This document shows, one piece after another, positions 19,486 to 27,848 of a stretch of DNA of 64,000 nt. The notes under the pieces were generated by a model. That model made no database searches and had not been told where the DNA came from. It saw nothing but the letters and a program-made list of their open reading frames with translations. The stretch is taken from contig CALMII010000018.1 of assembly GCA_937864115.1 (NCBI GenBank), positions 186,001 to 250,000 of the forward strand, given 5' to 3'. Position 1 is the stretch's first letter, and the number at the start of each line of letters is the position of its first letter. The position numbers were made by a program, and so were the translations under genes. The stretch is from an uncultured Steroidobacter sp. (lineage in GTDB: Bacteria > Pseudomonadota > Gammaproteobacteria > Steroidobacterales > Steroidobacteraceae).

Positions 19486-19594
19486 CTGTGGGGCCGGCTT
19501 TCCCATGGGATTCCCTTCGGTCACAGCCGGCCTCTGATTGTAGGTCAGGCTTCAGCCTGACATCTCGAAGGCCGGCTGAAGCCGGCCCCACAGG
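19486..19594. repeat. Compound REP element, copy 2
   Basis: Starts CTGTGGGGCCGGCTTTCCCA, continues through an ACAGCCGGCCTC arm, the GTCAGGCTTCAGCCTGAC palindrome, and ends AAGCCGGCCCCACAGG, the inverse of its start. Nearly identical in layout to the copy at 23099, so the whole 109-base unit behaves as one element. Confidence 0.88.
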
Positions 19595-19669
19595 AAGAAG
19601 GACGAGACAGAGACGCACGTATCCCCCACCGCTATAGTCGGACCATCCAACAAGAACACCGAGGCCCGC

Positions 19670-20029
19670 ATGTCATTCACGAATTGCAGCATCGCCGGCA
19701 TCGTTGCCGCGCTGACTGTCAGCGAACATTCGTATCCGGTAGTCGTCAACAATCCCGATCTGGTGGCGCGCACGCTGCCGACACTGCAACGCGTCGCCGG
19801 CAAGGACAGAGTGGTCGTGACGCCGCTGCAGACTGGCGCCGAAGACTTCGCCTTCTACGCCCAACTCGTGCCGAGCTTCTTTTTCTATGTCGGCGTTACC
19901 CCGCCGAACACCGATGTCGCGAAGGCGGCGACCAATCATTCACCGCTGTTCTACATCGACGAACCGGCGCTGCGCGTCGCCACCCGCGCCCTGCTCGGCG
20001 TCGCGGTGGACTATCTGCAGGGGGAATGA
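19670..20029 (+). pseudogene. Remnant of an M20-family amidohydrolase (C-terminal end)
   Basis: 119 codons. From about residue 22 the sequence matches the end of M20D amidohydrolases (HipO/IAA-amino-acid hydrolase type): YPVVVNNPDLVART, TGAEDFAFYAQLVPSFFFYVGV, and NHSPLFYIDEPALRVATRAL, where the His is the last metal ligand. The family is normally 400-450 residues; the N-terminal three quarters with the other metal ligands are absent, so it cannot be a working peptidase. The first 20 residues do not fit the family and may be a deletion junction. It is followed by a type A inverted repeat. Confidence 0.75.
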
Positions 20030-20043
20030 GAAGGAATCCAGAA

Positions 20044-20242
20044 TTTCACACGGAGATCACGGAGGGCACGGAGATCGGAAGAAGAAAATTTCCACGGGGG
20101 ACACGGGGAACACGGGGAACACGGGGTTTCGGAATAGAAGAATCTGTTCTTGCCCCCGTGCTCCCCGTGTCCACCTTCTTCCCCCGTGGAAACTCTTTAC
20201 TTCTTCTCCGACCTCCGTGGTCTCCGTGAACTCCGTGTGAAA
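20044..20242. repeat. Long inverted repeat, type A, copy 3
   Basis: TTTCACACGGAGATCACGGA at the left and CTCCGTGAACTCCGTGTGAA at the right, with CACGGGGAA-type inner units. An extra short TTCGTGTGAAATTCC fragment follows directly at about 20251-20265. Located between the M20 remnant and the convergent sirtuin gene. Confidence 0.9.
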
Positions 20243-20264
20243 TCCTGTTCTTCGTGTGAAATTC

Positions 20265-21056
20265 CTACGCCGGCGAAACCAGGGACATGGTCGCCCCGAT
20301 GCCCGCATGGATGACGAGATCGGCCGCATCATCCATCTGGGTCGGATCGCGATTGACGATGACCAGGGCGGCGCCCTTCTGTCGCGCGCGCAGCGGAAAA
20401 TCCGCGGCGGGGAAGACCGACAGCGACGAGCCGAGCACGATGAACAGGTCGCACAGCATCGTTTGTTCGTCAGCGCGCTGCATCGGTAGCGCAGGCATCT
20501 GCTGCCCGAAGGAGATCGTTGCCGACTTGATGATGCCGCCGCAGCGAGCGCAAGCGCTGACGGTGCCGCTGCTGCGGAATTCGCGTTCGAGGTCGGCGAG
20601 TTCGTACCGGACGTGGCAGGAAAGGCAGGTGGCGTACGTCGAGTTGCCGTGCAGCTCGATCACCTTGTCTTCAGGCACGCCCGACAACTGGTGCAGGTTG
20701 TCGACGTTCTGGGTGATGACCGCGGCGGCGCGGCCGTCGGCAATGAGTTGGGCGACGGCGCGATGGCCGGCATTCGGTTCGGCGCCCACCCAGCCATCGC
20801 CGTTGCCGAAGCGTCGCCGCCAGGCTTCGCGCCGGGTGTCCTCCGAGGCGATGAAGTCCTGGTAGTAGATCGGCTGCATCCTGGTCCAGACGCCGCCGGG
20901 ACTGCGGAAATCGGGAATGCCGGATTCGGTGCTGATGCCGGCGCCGGTGAAGAACACGGTGTGGCGGCTTGCCCGGATCAGCTTGCGCAGCGTCTCGACT
21001 TGAGCCGCGCTCGGTTGCGGCGACGGGGCGCGGTTGTCGCTATCAGGGTCGTTCAT
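20265..21056 (-). CDS. NAD-dependent protein deacylase (sirtuin)
   Basis: Sir2-family enzyme of 263 residues that removes acyl groups from lysines, consuming NAD+ and releasing nicotinamide. NAD-binding GAGIS at 38-42, TQNVDNLH at 115-122, catalytic His136 in ELHG, structural zinc cysteines C144, C147, C169 and C172, and GSSLSVFPAA at 209-218. All catalytic elements are intact. The Ala-Tyr-x-x-Arg signature of CobB/Sirt5-like desuccinylases is not seen after the GVW motif, so plain deacetylation is more likely. Cytoplasmic; the neighbours give no hint of the substrate. Confidence 0.92.
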   Translation of the reverse strand: MNDPDSDNRAPSPQPSAAQVETLRKLIRASRHTVFFTGAGISTESGIPDFRSPGGVWTRMQPIYYQDFIASEDTRREAWRRRFGNGDGWVGAEPNAGHRAVAQLIADGRAAAVITQNVDNLHQLSGVPEDKVIELHGNSTYATCLSCHVRYELADLEREFRSSGTVSACARCGGIIKSATISFGQQMPALPMQRADEQTMLCDLFIVLGSSLSVFPAADFPLRARQKGAALVIVNRDPTQMDDAADLVIHAGIGATMSLVSPA

Positions 21057-21174
21057 GCGGCGACAGAATGAGCGGCCGGTGGGACATGGCGCCGCACTCT
21101 ATCGCGAGGATGTGGCGGGACGCGAGGCCCTCTCATGGCGGGAGGGCCTCGCCGGCATCAGGTCATCGCGTCGT

Positions 21175-21708
21175 TCAGCCCTGATGCACGACCAGTTCGC
21201 CGTCCACCACGGGAATACGGTCGCCGGGTTTCTCATCCATGCGGATCGTGCCGGTCTCGTCGCCCAGGCGGTACTTCACGTCGTAGCCGATGACTTTCTC
21301 GCTGCTGTCATAGACGGTCTGACATTTCGTTTCGGTCGTCTGGTACGTGTTGGTGTTCTGCACGTGCTTCTGGATCTTGTTGCCCGCGTAGCCGCCGGCG
21401 GCGGCGCCGGCGACCGTCGCCGCATCGCGTCCACTGCCGCTGCCGACCTGGCTGCCGAGCACGCCGCCCACCACGGCACCCACGACGCTGCCGGTGATGC
21501 GCTTCTCGTCCTTCACTGGTTTCTGATGCGTGACGACTTCGTCATTGCACACCTGGCGCGGCGTGCGAATGGTTTCCGAAACCGGCTCGACATCGAGTAC
21601 ATCGGCGTACTTCGGCTTGCGATCGAAAACATCGAGGCCGCCGATGGCCGCGCCCGCGGTCACGACCGCCGCGCCAATCACCAATCCGGTCACCAGGGAC
21701 TTGTTCAT
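21175..21708 (-). CDS. Glycine-zipper (2TM) surface-antigen-like protein
   Basis: 177 residues from the ATG at 21708, preceded by AGGAG. An N-terminal hydrophobic segment (about 4-24) is followed by a central glycine-zipper stretch (GSVVGAVVGGVLGSQVGSGS, then AATVAGAAAGGYAGNKIQ), as in the Rickettsia 17-kDa antigen and SlyB-like families. The C-terminal third (TKCQTVYDSSEKVIGYDVKY, then RMDEKPGDRIPV) is the conserved beta-rich tail of these proteins. Such proteins associate with the outer membrane. Function otherwise unassigned. Confidence 0.82.
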   Translation of the reverse strand: MNKSLVTGLVIGAAVVTAGAAIGGLDVFDRKPKYADVLDVEPVSETIRTPRQVCNDEVVTHQKPVKDEKRITGSVVGAVVGGVLGSQVGSGSGRDAATVAGAAAGGYAGNKIQKHVQNTNTYQTTETKCQTVYDSSEKVIGYDVKYRLGDETGTIRMDEKPGDRIPVVDGELVVHQG

Positions 21709-21863
21709 GATTACTGACTCCTCGCTTTTGATGTCGCGAGATGCAGACGTGAGCCGCACTCGGACTGCCCGTATAACTGGGTCGCGAGGGTAAGGGTTCC
21801 GGGAGGGGATGCGCCAACTCTGGCGCAGGCTGGCGACAGCCAGAAAAGTTCCTGCCTTCTCTT

Positions 21864-21927
21864 CTGTAGGTCAGGCTTCAGCCTGACTCCTTGAGAATCA
21901 AAGGCCGGCTGAAGCCGGCCCCACAGG
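21864..21927. repeat. REP-like palindromic element, copy 3
   Basis: CTGTAGGTCAGGCTTCAGCC, then AAGGCCGGCTGAAGCCGGCC and CCACAGG, the same order as the copy at 655 with a slightly different spacer. It lies just after the trypsin-fold gene. Confidence 0.85.
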
Positions 21928-21939
21928 CAGAAAGAAGAT

Positions 21940-22875
21940 CTACAGCGTCGAGTCGGCGCCTTTCTCGTCTTCGATTTCGATCTCGGCGCGCAGCGTCTGC
22001 TCGAGCCATTCGTTCATCGTGATCATGGTGTTGCGGGCCGCAGTGCCGGCGATGCGCCGGGTGGCCAGCGTGTGCATGCCGATGATGACGCCGGTGCGCT
22101 CGTCGATGACCGGTGCGCCGGCTGCGATGCCGCTCGCGTCGATGTCGTGCGTGAAGCCTTCGAGGCTCGCGAGCGAGACGCCGTTGATTCTGCGTTCGTA
22201 CACCGTGCCGCGGCTCTTGGCCTTCAGCGGGTCGGATTCCATGTCGCTGCGAAAGCCGATCAGCAGCACCGGCGCCGCGGGTCCCGCGAATTTTCCCATC
22301 GGCATCGTGCGCTGTGCGTACTGCGAAGGTTCCTGCAGACGCACGACGGCGAAGTCCTTGGCGGCATGGCCGCTCGCGCCGGCTTCGGCCCGCCACTGCG
22401 ACTTGATGTACGAGACCGGGATGCGTTCGCGGATCTGCCCCAGCGAATCGGTGCTCGTATAGATGCAGTTCTCCGCCGCCACTTCGCCGTCGCGGTTTTC
22501 GAAGGTGTGTGCCACGGTGACGCCGATGTCGAAAGCGCCGACCAGGAACGCCGTCGACATGCGCTGCTTGCCATCGATCGTGCAGACGATGGCGCCGACG
22601 CCGCTGAACGAGAAGTACTCCTGGCTCGACAGTTCGTTGCGTCGTGCCGCCCCGGCCGACTGCAGTGTCGCCGCGAAGTCGAGCAGCGATCGCTCGGCCG
22701 CGGGCGCTGCAGCGAACGGGATGCCGGTGCAATGCTGGCCGGCACTGCAGAGGGTCGAAGAGGCCCGCGCCTGGGAGATGAGTGCGAGCCCTGCGATGAG
22801 CAGGCCCGTCAGCGCGAGCCACAGAAGCATCTGACGCGGCGCGGGAGCGGTGCGGGCGATCGGTCGGCGGTGCAT
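21940..22875 (-). CDS. Trypsin-fold protein lacking the catalytic serine
   Basis: 311 residues with an N-terminal signal or anchor (about 17-36). The mature part has a chymotrypsin-like layout: STAFLVGAFDIGVTVAHTF places the catalytic-type His at 123, KDFAVVRL the Asp at 174, and the segment that is normally GDSGGP reads GIAAGAPVID (249-258), followed by VIIGMHT. The nucleophile position is Ala252 (codon GCC on the coding strand), so it is probably not a working protease, unless a shifted residue such as Ser248 is used. Probably a periplasmic binding or scaffold protein. Role unknown. Confidence 0.7.
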   Translation of the reverse strand: MHRRPIARTAPAPRQMLLWLALTGLLIAGLALISQARASSTLCSAGQHCTGIPFAAAPAAERSLLDFAATLQSAGAARRNELSSQEYFSFSGVGAIVCTIDGKQRMSTAFLVGAFDIGVTVAHTFENRDGEVAAENCIYTSTDSLGQIRERIPVSYIKSQWRAEAGASGHAAKDFAVVRLQEPSQYAQRTMPMGKFAGPAAPVLLIGFRSDMESDPLKAKSRGTVYERRINGVSLASLEGFTHDIDASGIAAGAPVIDERTGVIIGMHTLATRRIAGTAARNTMITMNEWLEQTLRAEIEIEDEKGADSTL

Positions 22876-23098
22876 TCGCGCATTACCTCGTCAGCGATGT
22901 CCGATGTCACTGCGGCGGGAGATCAGACAGGCCTGGGAAGATCCCTGACGGTGTTCTTCCGTGCGTCGGCGCCCGCGCCATGGCTCGCCTGCGATGCAGG
23001 TTGGAATCGAGCCTATGACGAGTGCATCGGCGCGGAGGTGACGAAGCTCAAACTTCGGCGAGCGCGGAGTGAAGATTCTGAGACGAACGTCTCTCTTC
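22876..23098. other. Gene-free stretch, no feature recognised
   Basis: Between the start of the trypsin-fold gene (minus strand) and a compound REP element. It must hold the promoter of the trypsin-fold gene, but I see no clear -35/-10 pair, RNA gene or plausible reading frame. Confidence 0.5.
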
Positions 23099-23207
23099 CT
23101 GTGGGGCCGGCTTTCCCATGGGATTCCCTTCGGTCACAGCCGGCCTCTTTCTGTAGGTCAGGCTTCAGCCTGACTCTGAAGAGGCCGGCTGAAGCCGGCC
23201 CCACAGG
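23099..23207. repeat. Compound REP element, copy 4
   Basis: Same layout as the element at 19486: CTGTGGGGCCGGCTTTCCCA at one end, AAGCCGGCCCCACAGG at the other, with the GTCAGGCTTCAGCCTGAC palindrome inside. It lies just after the stop of the TonB-like gene. Confidence 0.88.
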
Positions 23208-23226
23208 AAGATGCCATGGTTGAAGG

Positions 23227-23850
23227 TTACTGGCCGGCGGTCAGGCGGAAGGTAATCGCCACCTGCGTCCACGCGCTGATCGCCTGCGAGCCGCTGTTCG
23301 CCGCAATGAAGCGCCACTTGCGCACCGCGTCGATCGCGGCCTGGTCCAGACGTGCGAAGCCGCTGCCCTGCGCAATCTGGATGTCGCGCGGAATGCCACG
23401 TTCATCGACCAGGATGCGCAGGCGCACCGTGCCTTCCTCACCCGCGCGGCGCGCGGCGGGCGGATAGGTCGGTTCCACGCGCGTCTTCGTGCGCAGGTCC
23501 TGGGCCGGCGGGCCGGCGGCAGCCGCGGGCGCTTCGGTCGCCGCGACTGCATTCTCCGAAGCGGGCATCGGCGTTTCGGCTGGAGGCACGATGATCTCGT
23601 CAGGAATGCTGGTCGGCTCCGGATTGTCGACGGTGAGCTGATCGATTTCGGGTTTCACCTGGATCTCGGGCTCCTGCACGGCCTGCTCGGGTTCGGGGAT
23701 GAACACCACCTGCGCGGGTTCGATGAACTTCGGCAGATCGATGACGCCCATGCTCACGGACAGTACATAGGCGATCGCCACGTGGATGCCGACGACGGCG
23801 AGCAGCGGGCCCGGCCGCGACAACAGGCTTGAACGAGGTTCCGCGTACAT
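23227..23850 (-). CDS. TonB-like energy transducer
   Basis: 207 residues from the ATG at 23850, preceded by AAGGAGA. An N-terminal membrane anchor (about 15-35), then a long Pro/Glu-rich linker (EPEQAVQEPEIQVKPEID), then a C-terminal TonB domain (about 120-205) with VEPTYPPAARRAGEEGTVRL, VDERG and AAIDAVRKWRF. TonB couples the inner-membrane proton motive force to outer-membrane receptors. No exbB or exbD is next to it, so it must borrow these from elsewhere. It could energise the two receptors at 40064-46046, but nothing in the sequence links them. Confidence 0.88.
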   Translation of the reverse strand: MYAEPRSSLLSRPGPLLAVVGIHVAIAYVLSVSMGVIDLPKFIEPAQVVFIPEPEQAVQEPEIQVKPEIDQLTVDNPEPTSIPDEIIVPPAETPMPASENAVAATEAPAAAAGPPAQDLRTKTRVEPTYPPAARRAGEEGTVRLRILVDERGIPRDIQIAQGSGFARLDQAAIDAVRKWRFIAANSGSQAISAWTQVAITFRLTAGQ

Positions 23851-24036
23851 GAAATCTCCTTCGATACGTCGCACGACTGCCGTGCTCCCTGCTTTCAACG
23901 ACGGAATCCCGGAAAAGGGTTCAGGAGATTTTTCCGTCGTCAGGGAACTCGGCAGCTCGTCGGAGAAAGTTCCCCGGCGCAGGCAACGATCGCCTTGGAT
24001 TACACTCGCGGCCCCGAACTGCAGAACCCGAAGGCG

Positions 24037-26904
24037 ATGACCGCAGAGAAGATCGATACCGTGCTGCAGATGTCCGAAGCGCGACTGGGCGAGGCGCGCG
24101 AGCAGCAGCCGCAGCGCTGGGAGGCCATCCTCGCGCAGCCGGCAGTCGCGGAGTCGCTGGTGCGCGTCTGGGCCTGCAGCGAATTCGTCGCGACCTCGTG
24201 CCTGCGCGATCCGGCCATGTTGCAGGCGCTGATCGACAACGGTCTCCTGACGCAGGACGCAGGCGAAGGCGGGATCGCTGCCGATCTGCAGACCTGGCCG
24301 GTGGGTTCTGCCGAAGCGGAGTGGATGGAGGCGCTGCGAAAATTCCGTCGCCGGCGCATGGTGCGGATCGCGTGGCGCGACATCGCCGGCTGGGCCACGC
24401 TCGCCGAAACCTTGCGCGACCTGTCGGCGCTCGCCGATGTCTGCATCGAGTTTGCGTATCGCCGTAACTACGACGCATTGGTCGCGCGCTACGGCACGCC
24501 GCTCGGCGAGTCGAGCCAGACGCCGCAACCGATGCTCATTCTCGGCATGGGCAAACTGGGCGCGCGCGAACTCAACTACTCCTCCGACATCGACCTGGTC
24601 TTCCTCTATCCCGAAGAGGGCCAGACCGACGGTGTACGTTCGATCGACAACGCCGAGTTCTTCCTGCGTCTCGGCCAGAAGATTTCGCAACTGCTGTCGA
24701 GCCAGACGGTCGATGGATTCGTATACCGCGTCGACCTGCGCCTGCGCCCCTTCGGCGACAGCGGCCGCGTGGCGATGGGATTCGGCGCGTTCGAGAACTA
24801 TCTGCAGCAGCACGGGCGCGACTGGGAGCGCTACGCGTACGTGAAGGCGCGCGCGATCACGGCGACGGATCAGTTCCCGTCCCTGTACGAAGAGGTGCTG
24901 CGGCCGTTCGTATTCCGGCGCTATCTCGACTTCGGCGTGTTCGAATCGCTGCGCGACATGAAGGCGATGATCGCGCGCGAGGTCGAGCGGCGCGAGCTGA
25001 GCGACAACATCAAGCTCGGCCCGGGCGGAATCCGCGAGATCGAGTTCATCGTGCAGGCATTCCAGCTGATTCGCGGCGGCGGCGATCGCCGTCTGCAGAA
25101 TCGCGAACTGCAGACCGTGCTGCCGTTGCTGGCGAGCCAGCGGCTGCTGGGTCGCGACGCGGTGGCCGATCTCGAAGCTGCGTACCGCTTCCTGCGGCTG
25201 GTCGAGAATCGCCTGCAGGAATGGAACGACGAACAGACACACCAGTTGCCGCACGAAGACATCGCACGCGCGCGGTTGGCGCTCTCGCTCGGCATGAGCG
25301 ACTGGTCATCCGTCGCGGCACAGCTCGCGGCGCATCGCGAACGCGTCTCGCGCTGGTTCGCGCAAACCGTGTTCGGGCCCGTGGCCGGTGCACCCGACCA
25401 GCGACCCGAATCGAACGGCGTCCTGGATCTCGATGCGGCACCGGAGGATTTCGCGCGGGCGCTGCAGCGGCTGGGCGTGTCGCAGCCGTTGTTCGAGCCG
25501 CTCGAACAGTTGCGCAACTCGGGTTACTACCGGCGTCTGGACGACACGGGCCGGCGGCGCCTGCGTGATTCGCTGCCGCGCATCCTGCAGAGCGTCGCGG
25601 CAACCAGCGACCCGGTGATTTCCTTCGGCCGCATCGCGCGCATCCTCGAAATGATCGGCGGCCGCACGGTGTATCTCGCACTGCTGAACGAGAACGCGGC
25701 CGCATTGCAGCGACTGGTGCAGCTGTGTTCGCAGAGTCAGTTCCTGGCCGATCAGGTCGCTGCGCATCCGCTGCTGCTGGATGAACTGATCGACGAACGT
25801 CTGATCGAAGAGCCGCCGAGTCGCGCCCAGTTCGTCCAGGACATGGAGTCGCGGCGCGGCGCAATGCAGGGCGAGGACGCAGAGCGGCAGGTCGAACTGC
25901 TGCGGCACTTTCAGCGGGCCGCGCTATTCCGCGTCGCCGTCGCGGATCTGACGGGCCGCCTGCCGCTGATGAAAGTGAGCGACCGGCTCACCGACATCGC
26001 CGAACTCATCGTGGGCGAAGCCCTGTCTCTGGCGTGGGCCCAGATGACCGAGAAGCACGGCGCGCCGCGCTACCTCGATGCCGCGGGCAACGAGCGGACG
26101 GCCAGCATGATCGTCGTGGCCTACGGCAAGCTCGGCGGCCTCGAACTCGGCTACAGCTCCGATCTCGATCTCGTCTTCCTGCACGATTCCGTCGGCGAAA
26201 CGCAGCGCACCGACGGCGCGCAGTCCATCGACAACAGTGTTTTTTTCCAGCGGCTGGCGCAGCGTCTCATGCACCTGCTGACGGTGCACACGTCGGCCGG
26301 TCGCCTGTACGAGGTCGATACGCGCCTGCGTCCGGGCGGCAATCGCGGCCTGCTGGTGCAGACGCTGCAGAGCTTCCGCGAGTACGAATTCCAGGAAGCC
26401 TGGACCTGGGAACACCAGTCGTTGCTGCGCGCCCGCGCCATCGTCGGCGAACCGAAGTTGCGCGAAGCCTTCGAGGAAGCCCGCGTCGAAGTCCTGCGCA
26501 ATGCCGTGCGGCGCGGCGACCTGCGCAATGAAGTGCGCAACATGCGCGCGAAGATGCGCGAGAACCTGTCCAGGGCGAAGCCGGGCGAGGTCGATCTGAA
26601 ACAGGATGCGGGCGGCATCGCCGACCTGGAATTCCTGGTGCAATACTGGATGCTGAAATGGGCGGATCGCCATCCGGAAATCGTCACCTTCTCGGACAAC
26701 ATCCGGCAGCTCGAAAGCCTGGCCTCCGGCAATCTCGTCCCGCAGTCGCGCGTGGACTTCCTGGTAAGCACCTATCGGCGCTACCGGGAACGCCTGCATC
26801 ACCTGTCGCTGAACGGGGCGAAGAACATCGTCGATGCCGCGGAGTTCGTCGAGGAGCGGCGCGGCGTGGTGGCGATCTGGGACGAGGTGATGGGGGAGGG
26901 GTGA
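24037..26904 (+). CDS. glnE: Bifunctional glutamine synthetase adenylyltransferase/deadenylase
   Basis: Adds and removes AMP on glutamine synthetase in response to PII, controlling nitrogen assimilation. 955 residues from ATG 24037, near the usual 945; a TTG at 23995 would add 14 residues. Two nucleotidyltransferase domains are visible: GMGKLGARELNYSSDIDL from about residue 170 (deadenylylase side) and YGKLGGLELGYSSDLDLVF from about residue 694 (adenylyltransferase side). LRPFGDSGRVAM and LRPGGNRGLL follow each respectively. Divergent from the TonB-like gene. It ends 5 bases before a type A inverted repeat. Confidence 0.96.
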   Translation: MTAEKIDTVLQMSEARLGEAREQQPQRWEAILAQPAVAESLVRVWACSEFVATSCLRDPAMLQALIDNGLLTQDAGEGGIAADLQTWPVGSAEAEWMEALRKFRRRRMVRIAWRDIAGWATLAETLRDLSALADVCIEFAYRRNYDALVARYGTPLGESSQTPQPMLILGMGKLGARELNYSSDIDLVFLYPEEGQTDGVRSIDNAEFFLRLGQKISQLLSSQTVDGFVYRVDLRLRPFGDSGRVAMGFGAFENYLQQHGRDWERYAYVKARAITATDQFPSLYEEVLRPFVFRRYLDFGVFESLRDMKAMIAREVERRELSDNIKLGPGGIREIEFIVQAFQLIRGGGDRRLQNRELQTVLPLLASQRLLGRDAVADLEAAYRFLRLVENRLQEWNDEQTHQLPHEDIARARLALSLGMSDWSSVAAQLAAHRERVSRWFAQTVFGPVAGAPDQRPESNGVLDLDAAPEDFARALQRLGVSQPLFEPLEQLRNSGYYRRLDDTGRRRLRDSLPRILQSVAATSDPVISFGRIARILEMIGGRTVYLALLNENAAALQRLVQLCSQSQFLADQVAAHPLLLDELIDERLIEEPPSRAQFVQDMESRRGAMQGEDAERQVELLRHFQRAALFRVAVADLTGRLPLMKVSDRLTDIAELIVGEALSLAWAQMTEKHGAPRYLDAAGNERTASMIVVAYGKLGGLELGYSSDLDLVFLHDSVGETQRTDGAQSIDNSVFFQRLAQRLMHLLTVHTSAGRLYEVDTRLRPGGNRGLLVQTLQSFREYEFQEAWTWEHQSLLRARAIVGEPKLREAFEEARVEVLRNAVRRGDLRNEVRNMRAKMRENLSRAKPGEVDLKQDAGGIADLEFLVQYWMLKWADRHPEIVTFSDNIRQLESLASGNLVPQSRVDFLVSTYRRYRERLHHLSLNGAKNIVDAAEFVEERRGVVAIWDEVMGEG

Positions 26905-26909
26905 AGAGG

Positions 26910-27110
26910 TTTCACACGGAGATCACGGAGACCACGGAGAAGGAGATCAAGAGAGAAGAATTTCCACGGGGGGAAGAAGGGGGACACGGGGAACACGGGG
27001 AAAGAAAATTTCTGTTCCGAGACCCCGTGCTCCCCGTGTCCCCCTTCTTCCCCGTGGAAACTCTTTACTTCTTCTCCGACCTCCGTGGTCTCCGTGAACT
27101 CCGTGTGAAA
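26910..27110. repeat. Long inverted repeat, type A, copy 4
   Basis: TTTCACACGGAGATCACGGA to CTCCGTGAACTCCGTGTGAA, with CACGGGGAA inner units. The right arm is nearly identical to that of copy 3, including TTTACTTCTTCTCCGACCTC. Lies between glnE and the small zinc-finger gene, both on the plus strand. Confidence 0.9.
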
Positions 27111-27169
27111 TTCCTGAAGCTCCATGGCTACAATGCAGCCCGTCCGATACGTCGCAGCCGAGCTGACCC

Positions 27170-27373
27170 ATGTCCACCCCCGAGCCCGTCGCCAAGCTGA
27201 TCCAGCCCAACGCCAAGAGCCAGTACACCGTGACGGCGGCGGATCTGCCGCTGTCGTGCCCGATGCCCGGCATGTACCTGTGGAATTCGCATCCGAAGGT
27301 GTTTCTGCCGATCGAAAAGACCGGCTGGGCGAAGTGCCCTTACTGCAGCGCGGAGTACACGTTGCAGAGATAA
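27170..27373 (+). CDS. Small CHCC-type zinc-finger protein
   Basis: 67 residues, matching the zinc-finger CHCC (NDUFS6-like) family of short bacterial proteins. The putative zinc ligands are Cys30, His41, Cys55 and Cys58 in LPLSCPM, NSHPKVF and KCPYCSAEY. The order and spacing fit the family. Soluble, cytoplasmic. Function in bacteria is not well established. It converges on the DUF6165 gene, with a type C inverted repeat between them. Confidence 0.85.
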   Translation: MSTPEPVAKLIQPNAKSQYTVTAADLPLSCPMPGMYLWNSHPKVFLPIEKTGWAKCPYCSAEYTLQR

Positions 27374-27461
27374 GTGACGAGGGTGACGGAAGTCACGAAA
27401 GTGACGAGGGTTCGGATCTCATCCCCGTCACTTTTGTGACCCCTCGTGACTTTCGTCACTT
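27372..27461. repeat. Inverted repeat, type C
   Basis: The left arm is built of 9-base units GTGACGAGG, GTGACGGAA, GTCACGAAA, GTGACGAGG. The right arm is their complement, ending TTTCGTCACTT. It contains the stop codon of the minus-strand DUF6165 gene and touches that of the zinc-finger gene. Position between convergent genes suggests a bidirectional terminator. Confidence 0.8.
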
Positions 27462-27848
27462 GTATTCCTTGTAGCTCTTCTCCTCCACGATCCGCGATCC
27501 CAGCTTCGTATTGATCTGGCGCTTCACGGCCGCCCGCTCGTCGTTGATGACGTAGACGGCGCGGGCCAGTTCGATGAACTTCGCATCGAATTCCTTCGCG
27601 CGTTCCTTGTCGCGGATGTCGTCTTCGACGACCCAGAGTTTTTCGTTGATCTTTTTCAGTGCCGCCCATTCGGCGCTGATGTCCTGCTTGCCGTGCGCCG
27701 AATCGCGCCACGTCGATTCCAGCAGCTGCAGCTCGACGCGCACGTTGGCGACCTTCGCCGCGTCGCTCATGCGTTCGGACTTGATCTGCAGGATGGTGAT
27801 CTTGTCGATCAGTTCACCGGGAGAGATGGGGACGAGGATGTCTTGCAT
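27456..27848 (-). CDS. DUF6165 family protein
   Basis: 130 residues. The N-terminus MQDILVPISPGELIDKITIL and the internal KSERMSDAAKVANVRVEL are typical of the DUF6165 family, small, largely helical soluble proteins that I recall from LPS or polysaccharide gene clusters. No signal or membrane segment. The start at 27848 overlaps the end of the asparagine synthase gene by 35 bases, so it is probably co-translated with it. Biochemical role unknown. Confidence 0.75.
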   Translation of the reverse strand: MQDILVPISPGELIDKITILQIKSERMSDAAKVANVRVELQLLESTWRDSAHGKQDISAEWAALKKINEKLWVVEDDIRDKERAKEFDAKFIELARAVYVINDERAAVKRQINTKLGSRIVEEKSYKEYK

